A stretch of DNA of 62,454 bases, from positions 1 to 62,454 of the forward strand of contig CANKTH010000016.1 of assembly GCA_947486185.1 (NCBI GenBank), in the 5' to 3' direction. The notes beneath the pieces were generated by a model. The model ran no database searches. It worked only from the letters and a program-made list of their open reading frames with translations, and was not told where the DNA came from. The stretch is from Deltaproteobacteria bacterium. GTDB taxonomy: Bacteria > Myxococcota_A > UBA796 > SXON01. The position numbers and the translations under genes are program-made. Positions 55,139 through 62,454 of the stretch are shown here, piece after piece (within the stretch, counting starts at the first letter, position 1; the number at the start of each line of letters is the position of its first letter).

Positions 55139-57739
55139 ATGTTAGAAGTATACCGCGCCCACGTGGCCGAACGCGCCAGCCTGGGTATCCCTCCCCTCCC
55201 GCTCGATGCGAAGCAGGTCGCGTCGCTCATCGAGCTCATCAAGGCACCACCCTCGGGCGAAGCTGACTTTCTCCTCGACCTCCTCACCTCTCGGGTGCCC
55301 CCCGGTGTCGACGACGCCGCCAAGGTGAAGGCCTCCTTCCTGGCGGCCGTCGCCTTCGGCGACCTCGATGTCGAGATCCTCAGCGCCGCGCGCGCCACCG
55401 AGCTCCTCGGCACGATGGTCGGCGGCTACAACGTGAAGCCGCTCATCGACCTCCTCGATCACCCCGAGGTCGCCCACCTCGCCGTGCACGCCCTCCAGCA
55501 CACCCTGTTGATGTTCGACTACTTCCACGATGTGGCTGAAAAGTCTCGTGCAGGAAACACGAACGCCACGGAGGTGCTGCGCAGCTGGGCCGCCGCCGAG
55601 TGGTTCACGTCGCGTCCGGAGGTGCCGCAGACCATCACCGTCACCGTGTTCAAGGTTCCTGGTGAGACCAACACCGACGACCTGAGCCCCGCGCCGGACG
55701 CGTGGAGTCGCCCCGACATCCCGCTGCACTACCTGGCCATGCTCAAGAATACCCGGGAAGGCGCCGCGTTTGTGCCGGAGGAGGACGGCCGCCGGGGACC
55801 TATCGCCTTCATCGACGGGCTCAAGCAGCAGGGGCACCTGGTCGCCTACGTCGGCGATGTGGTCGGTACCGGCTCCAGCCGCAAGAGCGCCACCAACAGC
55901 GTGATCTGGGCCACGGGGCAGGACATTCCGTTCGTTCCCAACAAACGGTTCGGCGGCGTCACCCTCGGTGGCAAGATCGCTCCGATTTTCTTCAACACGC
56001 AGGAAGACTCGGGCGCTTTGCCGATCGAGGTCGAAGTCTCGGCGCTGTCGATGGGCGACGTCGTGGACATCCTGCCGTACGCGGGCGAGCTCCGGCGACA
56101 CGACGACGGCACCCTGATCTCACGTTTTTCGCTGCGGAGCGAGGTGCTGCTCGACGAGGTGCGGGCGGGCGGCCGGATCAACCTCATCATCGGCCGCGGC
56201 CTCACCGGCCGGGCGCGGGCCTTCCTGGGCCTGGAGCCGAGCACGACCTTCCGGCTACCTCAGACTCCCACGGCCTCAACCGCCGGCTTCACCCTGGCTC
56301 AGAAGATGGTGGGCCGCGCGGTTGGCCTGCCAGAAGACCAGGGAGTACGCCCGGGAACCTACTGCGAGCCGCGGATGACCACGGTCGGGAGCCAGGACAC
56401 GACCGGGCCCATGACCCGGGACGAGCTCAAGGACCTGGCTTGTCTCGGCTTCAGCGCCGACCTCGTGATGCAGAGTTTCTGCCACACGAGCGCGTACCCC
56501 AAGCCGGTGGATGTCAAGACTCACCGGGAGCTACCTGCCTTTATCAGTAGCCGCGGCGGCGTCAGCCTCCGCCCGGGCGACGGCGTCATCCACAGCTGGC
56601 TCAACCGCCTGTTGCTCCCCGACACCGTCGGCACCGGCGGTGACAGCCACACCCGGTTCCCGATCGGCATCAGTTTTCCGGCGGGGAGCGGGCTCGTCGC
56701 CTTCGCCGCGGCGACGGGTGTGATGCCCCTCGACATGCCCGAGAGCGTGTTGGTCCGCTTTCATGGCCAGATGGTGCCCGGAGTGACGCTTCGAGACCTG
56801 GTGCACGCGATCCCGCTCTACGCGATCAAGGCCGGGCTCCTGACCGTGGCGAAGGCCGGAAAGAAGAACATCTTCTCCGGGCGGATCCTGGAGATCGAGG
56901 GGTTGCCGGACCTCAAGGTCGAGCAGGCTTTCGAGCTTAGCGACGCGAGCGCGGAACGCTCCGCCGCGGGCTGCACCATCCAGCTCAATCCCGGCCCGAT
57001 TCGCGAATACCTCACCAGCAACGTGGTGTTGATGAAGAACATGATCGCGCAGGGCTACGTGGATCGTCGCACCCTGGAGCGCCGTATCGCCGCGGTCGAA
57101 GCCTGGCTGGCCGAGCCGAAGCTCCTTCGTGCCGACACCAACGCCGAATACGCCGCCCGTATCGACATCGATCTGGCGGAGATCCGTGAGCCGATCCTCT
57201 GCTGCCCCAACGATCCCGATGACGCGCGGTTTTTGAGCGAGGTGGCCGGTACACCCATCGATGAGGCCTTCATCGGCAGTTGTATGACCAATATCGGGCA
57301 TTTTCGGGCGGCGGCGAAGCTCCTCGGCGGGCAGCGGGACCTCCCGGTCAAGCTGTGGGTCGCGCCCCCAACCCGGATGGATCAGGCGGAGCTGATCAAG
57401 GAGGGCCACTACGCGGCCTTCGGTACCGCGGGGGCCCGCACTGAACAGCCCGGTTGTAGCTTGTGTATGGGTAATCAGGCTCAGGTGCGCCAGGGGGCCA
57501 CCGTCGTGAGCACGAGCACCCGCAACTTCCCCAACCGGCTCGGTAAAAACACCCAGGTGTTCCTGGCCTCTGCTGAGCTCGCAGCGGTCGCCTCCCGCCT
57601 CGGTCGGATCCCGACGGTCGCCGAGTACCACGCAGCGATGGGCATCATCAACGCCGACGCGTCGAGCGTCTATCGGTACCTGAACTTCGACCAGATCGAA
57701 GAGTACGTCGAAGCCGCCGAGACGGTCGCGGGCACCTGA
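55139..57739 (+). CDS. acnB: aconitate hydratase B
   Basis: An 866-residue TCA-cycle enzyme isomerising citrate to isocitrate. The length, the N-terminal HEAT-like domain and the swivelling-domain order all match AcnB rather than AcnA. The iron-sulfur cysteines are in [10 protein letters not shown] and [10 protein letters not shown]. An open frame extends 96 codons upstream, but ATG 55139 has a GGAG and gives the usual start (MLEVYRAH). First of a three-gene TCA block with two NAD-IDH-like genes. Confidence 0.96.
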   Translation: MLEVYRAHVAERASLGIPPLPLDAKQVASLIELIKAPPSGEADFLLDLLTSRVPPGVDDAAKVKASFLAAVAFGDLDVEILSAARATELLGTMVGGYNVKPLIDLLDHPEVAHLAVHALQHTLLMFDYFHDVAEKSRAGNTNATEVLRSWAAAEWFTSRPEVPQTITVTVFKVPGETNTDDLSPAPDAWSRPDIPLHYLAMLKNTREGAAFVPEEDGRRGPIAFIDGLKQQGHLVAYVGDVVGTGSSRKSATNSVIWATGQDIPFVPNKRFGGVTLGGKIAPIFFNTQEDSGALPIEVEVSALSMGDVVDILPYAGELRRHDDGTLISRFSLRSEVLLDEVRAGGRINLIIGRGLTGRARAFLGLEPSTTFRLPQTPTASTAGFTLAQKMVGRAVGLPEDQGVRPGTYCEPRMTTVGSQDTTGPMTRDELKDLACLGFSADLVMQSFCHTSAYPKPVDVKTHRELPAFISSRGGVSLRPGDGVIHSWLNRLLLPDTVGTGGDSHTRFPIGISFPAGSGLVAFAAATGVMPLDMPESVLVRFHGQMVPGVTLRDLVHAIPLYAIKAGLLTVAKAGKKNIFSGRILEIEGLPDLKVEQAFELSDASAERSAAGCTIQLNPGPIREYLTSNVVLMKNMIAQGYVDRRTLERRIAAVEAWLAEPKLLRADTNAEYAARIDIDLAEIREPILCCPNDPDDARFLSEVAGTPIDEAFIGSCMTNIGHFRAAAKLLGGQRDLPVKLWVAPPTRMDQAELIKEGHYAAFGTAGARTEQPGCSLCMGNQAQVRQGATVVSTSTRNFPNRLGKNTQVFLASAELAAVASRLGRIPTVAEYHAAMGIINADASSVYRYLNFDQIEEYVEAAETVAGT

Positions 57740-57794
57740 TCAGGCCGTCGCCGGTTGGACCGGTTAGACGCAGGCCCTTCAGGAGCAAGAGGCG

Positions 57795-58793
57795 ATGAAG
57801 TACCGCGTCACCCTCATCCCCGGCGACGGCATCGGGCCCGAGGTCACAGGGGCCACCTGCCAGATCCTCGCGGCTGCGGGCGCCCCGATCGAGTGGGAAG
57901 AGGCCCCCGCCGGCGGTGTCGCGATGGAGCAGTACGGCGTGCCGATGCCCGAGGTGACCCTCGCCGCAATCCGCCGCAACCGCCTCGGCCTGAAAGGGCC
58001 GCTGATGACCCCCAAGGGCGGTGGTTTCAGGTCGGCCAACGTCGCCTTACGCCAGGAGCTCGACCTCTTCGTCGGCCTCCGCCCTGCGCGCACCTTGCCC
58101 AACGTACCCGGGGCCTTCCCGGGAGTCGACCTGGTGCTGTTCCGTGAGAACACCGAGGATCTCTACGCGGGTATCGAGCACGCGGTCACGCCCGACACCG
58201 TGGTCTCGCTCAAGACGTCCACGGTGCGCGCGGCCGAGCGGATCTCTCGGTGGGCTTTTGAGTATATGCGCTACCGGGGCCGGCGGAGCGTTCATTGCTG
58301 CCACAAGGCGGCGGTCAACCCGCTGGGCGACGGCGCCTTCCTCGACACCTTCCGCAAGGTGGCGGCGGAGTATCCCTTCATCCAGAACGGCGACATCGGG
58401 GTGGACTCGTTGTCACTGACCCTTCCCTTGGATCCATCACGCTACGATGTGCTGATCCTCCAGAACCTCTACGGGGACATCATCTCGGACCTCTGCGCCG
58501 GCCTCGTCGGCGGGCTGGGTGTGGTGCCGGGCGCGAACATCGGCGGGCATGCTGCGGTGTTTGAGGCGGTCCACGGTACGGCGCCTGACATCGCGGGCAA
58601 GGGCCTGGCCAACCCGCTCGCAGTCCTCCTGTCTGCCAACATGATGCTCGAATACGTCGGGGAGTGGAAGGTAGCCGAACGTATCGAGCGTGCCATCTGG
58701 GACGTGCTCGAAGCGCGCACCCACGTCACGCGGGATCTAGGCGGCACCGGCGGCACCGAGACCTTCACCCAAGCTATCATCGACCGGCTATAG
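57795..58793 (+). CDS. NAD-dependent isocitrate dehydrogenase-like subunit, with intact nucleotide motif
   Basis: A 332-residue member of the isocitrate/isopropylmalate dehydrogenase family. The nucleotide motif HGTAPDIAGK (260-269), substrate S80 and N82 (RSANVALR), Y124 and the metal Asp in NLYGD are present. The catalytic-Lys block is HKAAVNPLGDG, unlike the usual KxNxxK. It is most similar in look to eukaryotic IDH3 alpha. It follows acnB by 55 bases and precedes a second, different family member by 8 bases. Confidence 0.82.
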   Translation: MKYRVTLIPGDGIGPEVTGATCQILAAAGAPIEWEEAPAGGVAMEQYGVPMPEVTLAAIRRNRLGLKGPLMTPKGGGFRSANVALRQELDLFVGLRPARTLPNVPGAFPGVDLVLFRENTEDLYAGIEHAVTPDTVVSLKTSTVRAAERISRWAFEYMRYRGRRSVHCCHKAAVNPLGDGAFLDTFRKVAAEYPFIQNGDIGVDSLSLTLPLDPSRYDVLILQNLYGDIISDLCAGLVGGLGVVPGANIGGHAAVFEAVHGTAPDIAGKGLANPLAVLLSANMMLEYVGEWKVAERIERAIWDVLEARTHVTRDLGGTGGTETFTQAIIDRL

Positions 58794-58801
58794 GAGGTCC
58801 A

Positions 58802-59788
58802 ATGGCTCATGAAGTGACCTTGATCCCGGGCTCTGGCGTAGGCCCGCAGGTCGCCGAGGTGGTTCGCGCCTGTGTCGCGGCGACCGGAGTGGCGATCGTT
58901 TGGGACGAACTCGATGGTTTGGACATCGCCGCGGTACGAACGTCGCTCGACCGCACTCACGTCGGGCTCAAGGGGAAACTCATCCAGCCAGCGCCGATCG
59001 GAAAAACCCCCTATACGATTGCATTTCGTAAGGCGCTGGGTATCCACACCATCGTGCGCCACGTCGAGAACATCGCGGGGCTGCCCGCGCGCGCCACTGG
59101 GGTGGACCTCTACGTGGTGCGTGAGGCAAGTGAGGATATCTACGCGGGTTTTGAGCATGAGAGCACGCGGGGGGTCTTCGAGACCGTCAAGGTGACCACC
59201 CGCCAGGCCTGCGAGCGTGTCGCGACGACCGCCTTCGAGCTCGCCCGCGCCAAGGGCCGGAAGAAGGTCACCACCGTACACAAGAGCAACATCCTGAAAA
59301 AGTCAGATGGGATGTTCCTGAAGGTGAGCGAGGATGTGGCGAGCCGCTACCCGGAGATCGAACACGACGAGGTGATCGTCGATGCGCTGTGTATGAAGCT
59401 CGTACGTTGGCCCCAGAGCTATGACGTGCTCTTGTGTGGGAATCTGTTTGGGGACATCGTGTCGGACTGCGCGGCGGGCATGGCGGGCGGCCTGATGGTG
59501 GCAGTCGGCGAAAACCACGGCGACAACTTGGTTCTCTTCGAGAACCCCCACGGCGGCACCATCGCGCAGATCGGCGACGACTACGGCAACCCGTACCCCA
59601 TGCTGCGCCTTGCGAGCGGCCTGCTACGCCACCTCGGCGAGACCGACGCCGCTCGTGGCCTCGAGGACGCCGTCCGCGCCAGCCTTCAAGGCGGACTCCT
59701 CACGCGCGACCAGGGGGGGGACGCACAATGTACGGAGGTCGGCGCCGCGGTCGAGCGCCACCTGGGGAAGGCTTCGATAGCGGGTTGA
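58802..59788 (+). CDS. second NAD-IDH-like subunit (regulatory or partner type)
   Basis: A 328-residue paralogue of the preceding gene. It keeps the catalytic-Lys block (HKSNILKKSDG, K161) and NLFGD, but the substrate Ser/Asn are lost (YTIAFRKA) and HGTAPDIAGK is replaced by NPHGGTIAQIGDD. EHESTRGVFETVK and the overall pattern recall the beta/gamma subunits of mitochondrial IDH3. A heteromeric isocitrate dehydrogenase is inferred. ATG at 58802 has a GGAGG (58793-58797) just upstream. Confidence 0.75.
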   Translation: MAHEVTLIPGSGVGPQVAEVVRACVAATGVAIVWDELDGLDIAAVRTSLDRTHVGLKGKLIQPAPIGKTPYTIAFRKALGIHTIVRHVENIAGLPARATGVDLYVVREASEDIYAGFEHESTRGVFETVKVTTRQACERVATTAFELARAKGRKKVTTVHKSNILKKSDGMFLKVSEDVASRYPEIEHDEVIVDALCMKLVRWPQSYDVLLCGNLFGDIVSDCAAGMAGGLMVAVGENHGDNLVLFENPHGGTIAQIGDDYGNPYPMLRLASGLLRHLGETDAARGLEDAVRASLQGGLLTRDQGGDAQCTEVGAAVERHLGKASIAG

Positions 59789-59825
59789 CCGGTGCTGGTG
59801 TAAAAGTGGCGGGCGAGGATCTGTG

Positions 59826-60923
59826 ATGCGCCTGTTGTCATTGTGTAGCTTGCTCGTTGTGTGTACGGCGCTCCCGTGGACGTCGGGGTGCACCACCCTC
59901 GGGGCGCTGTTCGACAAAGAAGAAGACGAAGAAGACGAAGAAGACGACGAGGACGACGACGAAGACGAGGGGAAGGAGGACTCCGACGCCGACACCGACA
60001 CGGACGCCGACGCGGACGCAGACACGGACGCGGACTCCGACGCGGATGCGGACGTCGACCCCCGTGACGTCGACAACGACGGCGACGGCATCACTGAGAA
60101 CGGCGGAGATTGTGATGATCGCGCCGCGACCGTCTACCCCGGCGCGGAGGAGCGTTGCGACAACGGCGCCGACGACAACTGTGACGGCGACGTGGACGAA
60201 GACTGCGGCTCCAGCGCACCGCTCGGCATCAATGGCAACACCTACGAGCTCGACCTCACCACCGCCACGTGGATCGAGCCGGCGGGCGCCCCGGTGGGCT
60301 CGATGATCGAGAACACCGCGCTCTTTTCGGTCACCGCTGAGCGGGCCGACAGCGTCACCACCTTGTGGGCGCTGGGCGAGTCGGGCGACCAGGACTACTG
60401 TCAGCCCCACCTTGGCGAGGCTACCCTCTCGGTGTCGGGCAGGCGGCTCGAGGGGGGCCCCGCGGACGTCCCGGTCACTAGCGCCGGCGTCACCCTCACA
60501 TTGTACGACGCCCGGCTCGGCATCAACGTGTCCGCCGACGGCCGAAGCTTGTCAGGCGGGACTCTCAGCGCGCGCGTCGACGCCCGCGAGTTTTCGTCCC
60601 TGGTGGGCGACACCCCGGAGGCCATCTGCGACCTCGTCCGCTCGTTGGGGATCAGCTGTGTTCGGTGCGACGACGGTGCGGAGCTCTGCCTCGAAGTTGC
60701 CATAGAGGACCTCGAAGGCCGCGAGATCGGTGGGACCGTGGCGGAGGTGGCAGGGTCGGACTGCGACAGTTGCGAATTGGGGCCGCCCCGAGCGGGCGCG
60801 GCGTGCGACGACTACTCGACCGGCGCCGTGTGTACCAGCGCCAACGTGCTTCCGGGCTGGTTGTTGGTCGCCGCCGGGCTGCGGGGCCTACGTCGCCGTC
60901 GGGCCGCCCGAACCGGGAGCTGA
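59826..60923 (+). CDS. lipoprotein with acidic linker, MopE-type repeat and C-terminal membrane/Arg tail
   Basis: A 365-residue secreted protein. The signal peptide ends in LPWTSGC (lipobox Cys). An acidic linker of about 60 residues (almost only Asp, Glu, Ala, Thr) follows, then one MopE-type repeat (GGDCDD...CDNGADDNCDGDVDEDCG), a globular part, and a C-terminal tail with a Cys, a short hydrophobic stretch (LPGWLLVAAGL) and RGLRRRRAARTGS. This tail resembles a MYXO-CTERM-like sorting signal. The ATG at 59826 was preferred to the GTG three bases upstream. Function unknown. Confidence 0.68.
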   Translation: MRLLSLCSLLVVCTALPWTSGCTTLGALFDKEEDEEDEEDDEDDDEDEGKEDSDADTDTDADADADTDADSDADADVDPRDVDNDGDGITENGGDCDDRAATVYPGAEERCDNGADDNCDGDVDEDCGSSAPLGINGNTYELDLTTATWIEPAGAPVGSMIENTALFSVTAERADSVTTLWALGESGDQDYCQPHLGEATLSVSGRRLEGGPADVPVTSAGVTLTLYDARLGINVSADGRSLSGGTLSARVDAREFSSLVGDTPEAICDLVRSLGISCVRCDDGAELCLEVAIEDLEGREIGGTVAEVAGSDCDSCELGPPRAGAACDDYSTGAVCTSANVLPGWLLVAAGLRGLRRRRAARTGS

Positions 60924-60951
60924 ACGGCAGGGGCTGGCGCGAATCTCGGCG

Positions 60952-62330
60952 TCAGCCGCCATAAGCACCGATGTCGCTCCGCGAGCCGTCCTCGTCCTGA
61001 CGGCTCGGGTCGCCCGCGTCGATCAAGGGAGAGCCGGTGGAAAGGTGCAGATCCCAGGACTCCCAGGGATCCTCTGGGCTCCAGCTCAAGAACTGCGGAT
61101 CGACCTGCAGCATCCCGTCACCGGCGGCGAGCCCCGAGCTCGGATTGGCCCAGAGATCCGACCACGACAGCCGGGCGCCCCCGTTGGAGTAGTCCCACAC
61201 GCCAGGAACCTGGCTGGCGGTGTTGCCCACGACCACGACGTTGACCATCTCGGGCGCGGCCTCGGCGTCCCGTACGAAGATCGCTCCTCCATAACCCGCC
61301 TCATTCCCGACCAACGTCGCGTTCTCGATACGAGGCCGGGCGGGTCCGTCGTCAGCGACGAAAGAAGAGGCCCCGCCGCGGCCGCGAGCTTCATTCGCCA
61401 GCACCCGGACCCGACGGAAGCTGGCGTCCGAGGACCGCAGAAAGATGGCCCCCGCCCCTGTGGGCTCGTCACCGCCAGAGTTGCCGGCTACGAGGAGGTC
61501 CTCCATCGTCACCGTGCTTCGGAGGAGGAACAGCGCCGCGCCCCAGCCCCTCCACGTGTTCGAGGTCACCTCCACGTTGGACCAGGTCCCACCGGCATCC
61601 ACCAGCAGCGCCGCAGCCCCGCTGTCCCCCGCCTCATTCCTGCTGAACTTCACCCGCCGTAAGGTAGGCGAGCCGTTCTCGACGTACATTCCGCCACCAT
61701 TGAGCACGCTGGTATTGGCGACAATTCGGAGGTCCTCGAGGGTCGGCGAGCTGTCTTCGACACGTATTCCTCCGCCGTGCTCCGATAGCCCACCGCGGAC
61801 AGTAAAGCCACGAAGCACCGAATCGGACTTTTCACCGCTTCGGAAGCTCACGACGCTGCCCCCGATCCCGACAAGCTGGGTCCGCGCCGGCCCGTCTACG
61901 CCCACGACCGAGAGCGGCCGGCCGTTGAAGTCGATGCCGCCCTCCCAGGTTCCTGCCGAAACACAGAGCGTGCCCGACGCGAGGTCGTCTAGGCCCTCCT
62001 GGATGGAGCCATAGTCGCCGGGCACCCATGCGGCGCAGTCGAGCGCACCGCTGTCGCCGCTGTCGCCGCTGTCGCCACCGTCCGGCGACCCATCGTCATC
62101 GTTCGAATCGGTCTCGCTTGTCTCGGAGGTGTACCGTGTAGACGCAGCCGCTGACCCGCCCGTTTCCGCCGACAACCGCGCCTGACGATCGCCGGCCCCG
62201 TCGCCCTCGTGCGGTTGTCGGCGGGGTGGACCGAGCGGCACGCCGGGCCCCGGACCGGGCGCGCAGGGGGGATCCCCGGGGCGCTCGGCGGTGCGGACGG
62301 CGGCGAGGGCGTAGCCCGAGTCGACGACCG
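60952..62330 (-). pseudogene. beta-helix secreted protein gene with unresolved or lost 5' end
   Basis: The reading frame encodes a right-handed beta-helix (residue blocks such as GGGIRVEDSSPTL and GGGMYVENGSPTL), about 390 residues long, preceded by a Ser/Asp/Gly-rich linker typical of the region after a lipobox. No signal peptide or start codon with a ribosome site lies in frame in the first 80 codons; the nearest ATGs are inside the intron. A 14-bp inverted repeat (62166-62224) also lies in this part. The gene has probably lost its 5' end, or its start has been shifted by a frameshift. Related in look to the C-terminus of the MopE-repeat lipoprotein. Confidence 0.5.
62166..62224. repeat. 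14-bp inverted repeat around a 31-base loop
   Basis: CCGCCGACAACCGC (62166-62179) is the exact reverse complement of GCGGTTGTCGGCGG (62211-62224). One G-T pair and one C-G pair could extend it inwards. No T-run follows on either strand. It lies within the apparent 5' end of the beta-helix gene, 107 bases before the intron. Confidence 0.65.
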
Positions 62331-62454
62331 GTGTGCTTGGCATGTTCAAACAACAGGAGGTGAAAGTCCGCTACGGGGCCCTTGTGGAGGGAACCCGCCA
62401 CCGACGAGGCAAGGGCCCGAGGGCGACCGAGGGTCTGGTAGAAGCCATAGGTGC
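62331..62454 (+). mobile_element. 5' end of a group II intron (bacterial class C-like), cut by the window edge
   Basis: The boundary GTGTGC and GGCATG, then AGGTGAAAGTCC, and a GCAAGGG...GGCGAC...TCTG...GAAGC series match in order the domain I sequence of class C introns such as that of Oceanobacillus iheyensis. Recalled, not searched. The reverse transcriptase (maturase) gene would lie beyond the right edge. The intron reads on the plus strand, opposite to the beta-helix gene. Confidence 0.78.

Overview
The window is about 62 kb of GC-rich DNA, tightly packed with genes and full of ATGA, GTGA and TTGA stop/start overlaps. It suggests a myxobacterium-like (Myxococcota or former Deltaproteobacteria) chromosome. 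Supporting features are MopE-type metal-binding repeats in secreted lipoproteins, a ParB-bactofilin gene pair, a hybrid histidine kinase, a Ser/Thr pseudokinase, PP2C signalling, many lipoproteins with a clear lipobox, and the futalosine route to menaquinone. This assignment is inferred from gene content only. No phage, CRISPR or IS element was seen. The one mobile element is the 5' end of a group II intron at the right edge.

Left part (1-13 kb): a minus-strand quinone operon (prenyl diphosphate synthase, ubiE, ubiX, mqnE, an mqnA-mqnC fusion, an mqnX-like deaminase and a UbiA-type prenyltransferase) diverges from a GbsR/MarR-type regulator across a 48-bp gap that holds a palindrome. Next come a bidirectional terminator, tRNA-Leu(GAG), and the minus-strand operon gap-pgk-tpiA-secG.

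13-31 kb: a 1079-residue MopE-repeat/beta-helix lipoprotein, an SDR, a transmembrane pseudokinase, a KPR-like reductase, and a coupled set of lipoprotein, outer-membrane barrel and HEAT protein followed by thymidylate kinase. After tmk there is a 560-bp gap with a good promoter and a strongly structured, unannotated RNA candidate. Then follow a TPR protein, a class III aminotransferase, a glutaryl-CoA-dehydrogenase-like enzyme, a DUF2332 protein, a membrane-anchored SRPBCC protein and an isolated cobyric acid synthase.

31-54 kb: an operon with an ultra-acidic protein, an exported TldD-type zinc peptidase, its metal-less paralogue and a polytopic membrane protein; a CHASE hybrid kinase with a small exported partner; P5C dehydrogenase; DUF4013-parB-bactofilin; a KDSR-like reductase; and a coupled PP2C/cyclic-nucleotide-binding protein plus class III cyclase. 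The purine-specifying residues of the cyclase (Glu/Gly) and the Ser in the binding cassette both point to cGMP rather than cAMP. This is the most exciting system in the window. An RND pump and a BtpA-family protein follow.

54-62 kb: a protein built of six 48-residue calcium-type repeats, a TCA block (acnB and two different NAD-IDH-like subunits, reminiscent of eukaryotic IDH3), a lipoprotein with a poly-acidic linker and a C-terminal membrane/arginine tail, and a beta-helix gene that appears to have lost its 5' end near a 14-bp inverted repeat and a group II intron.
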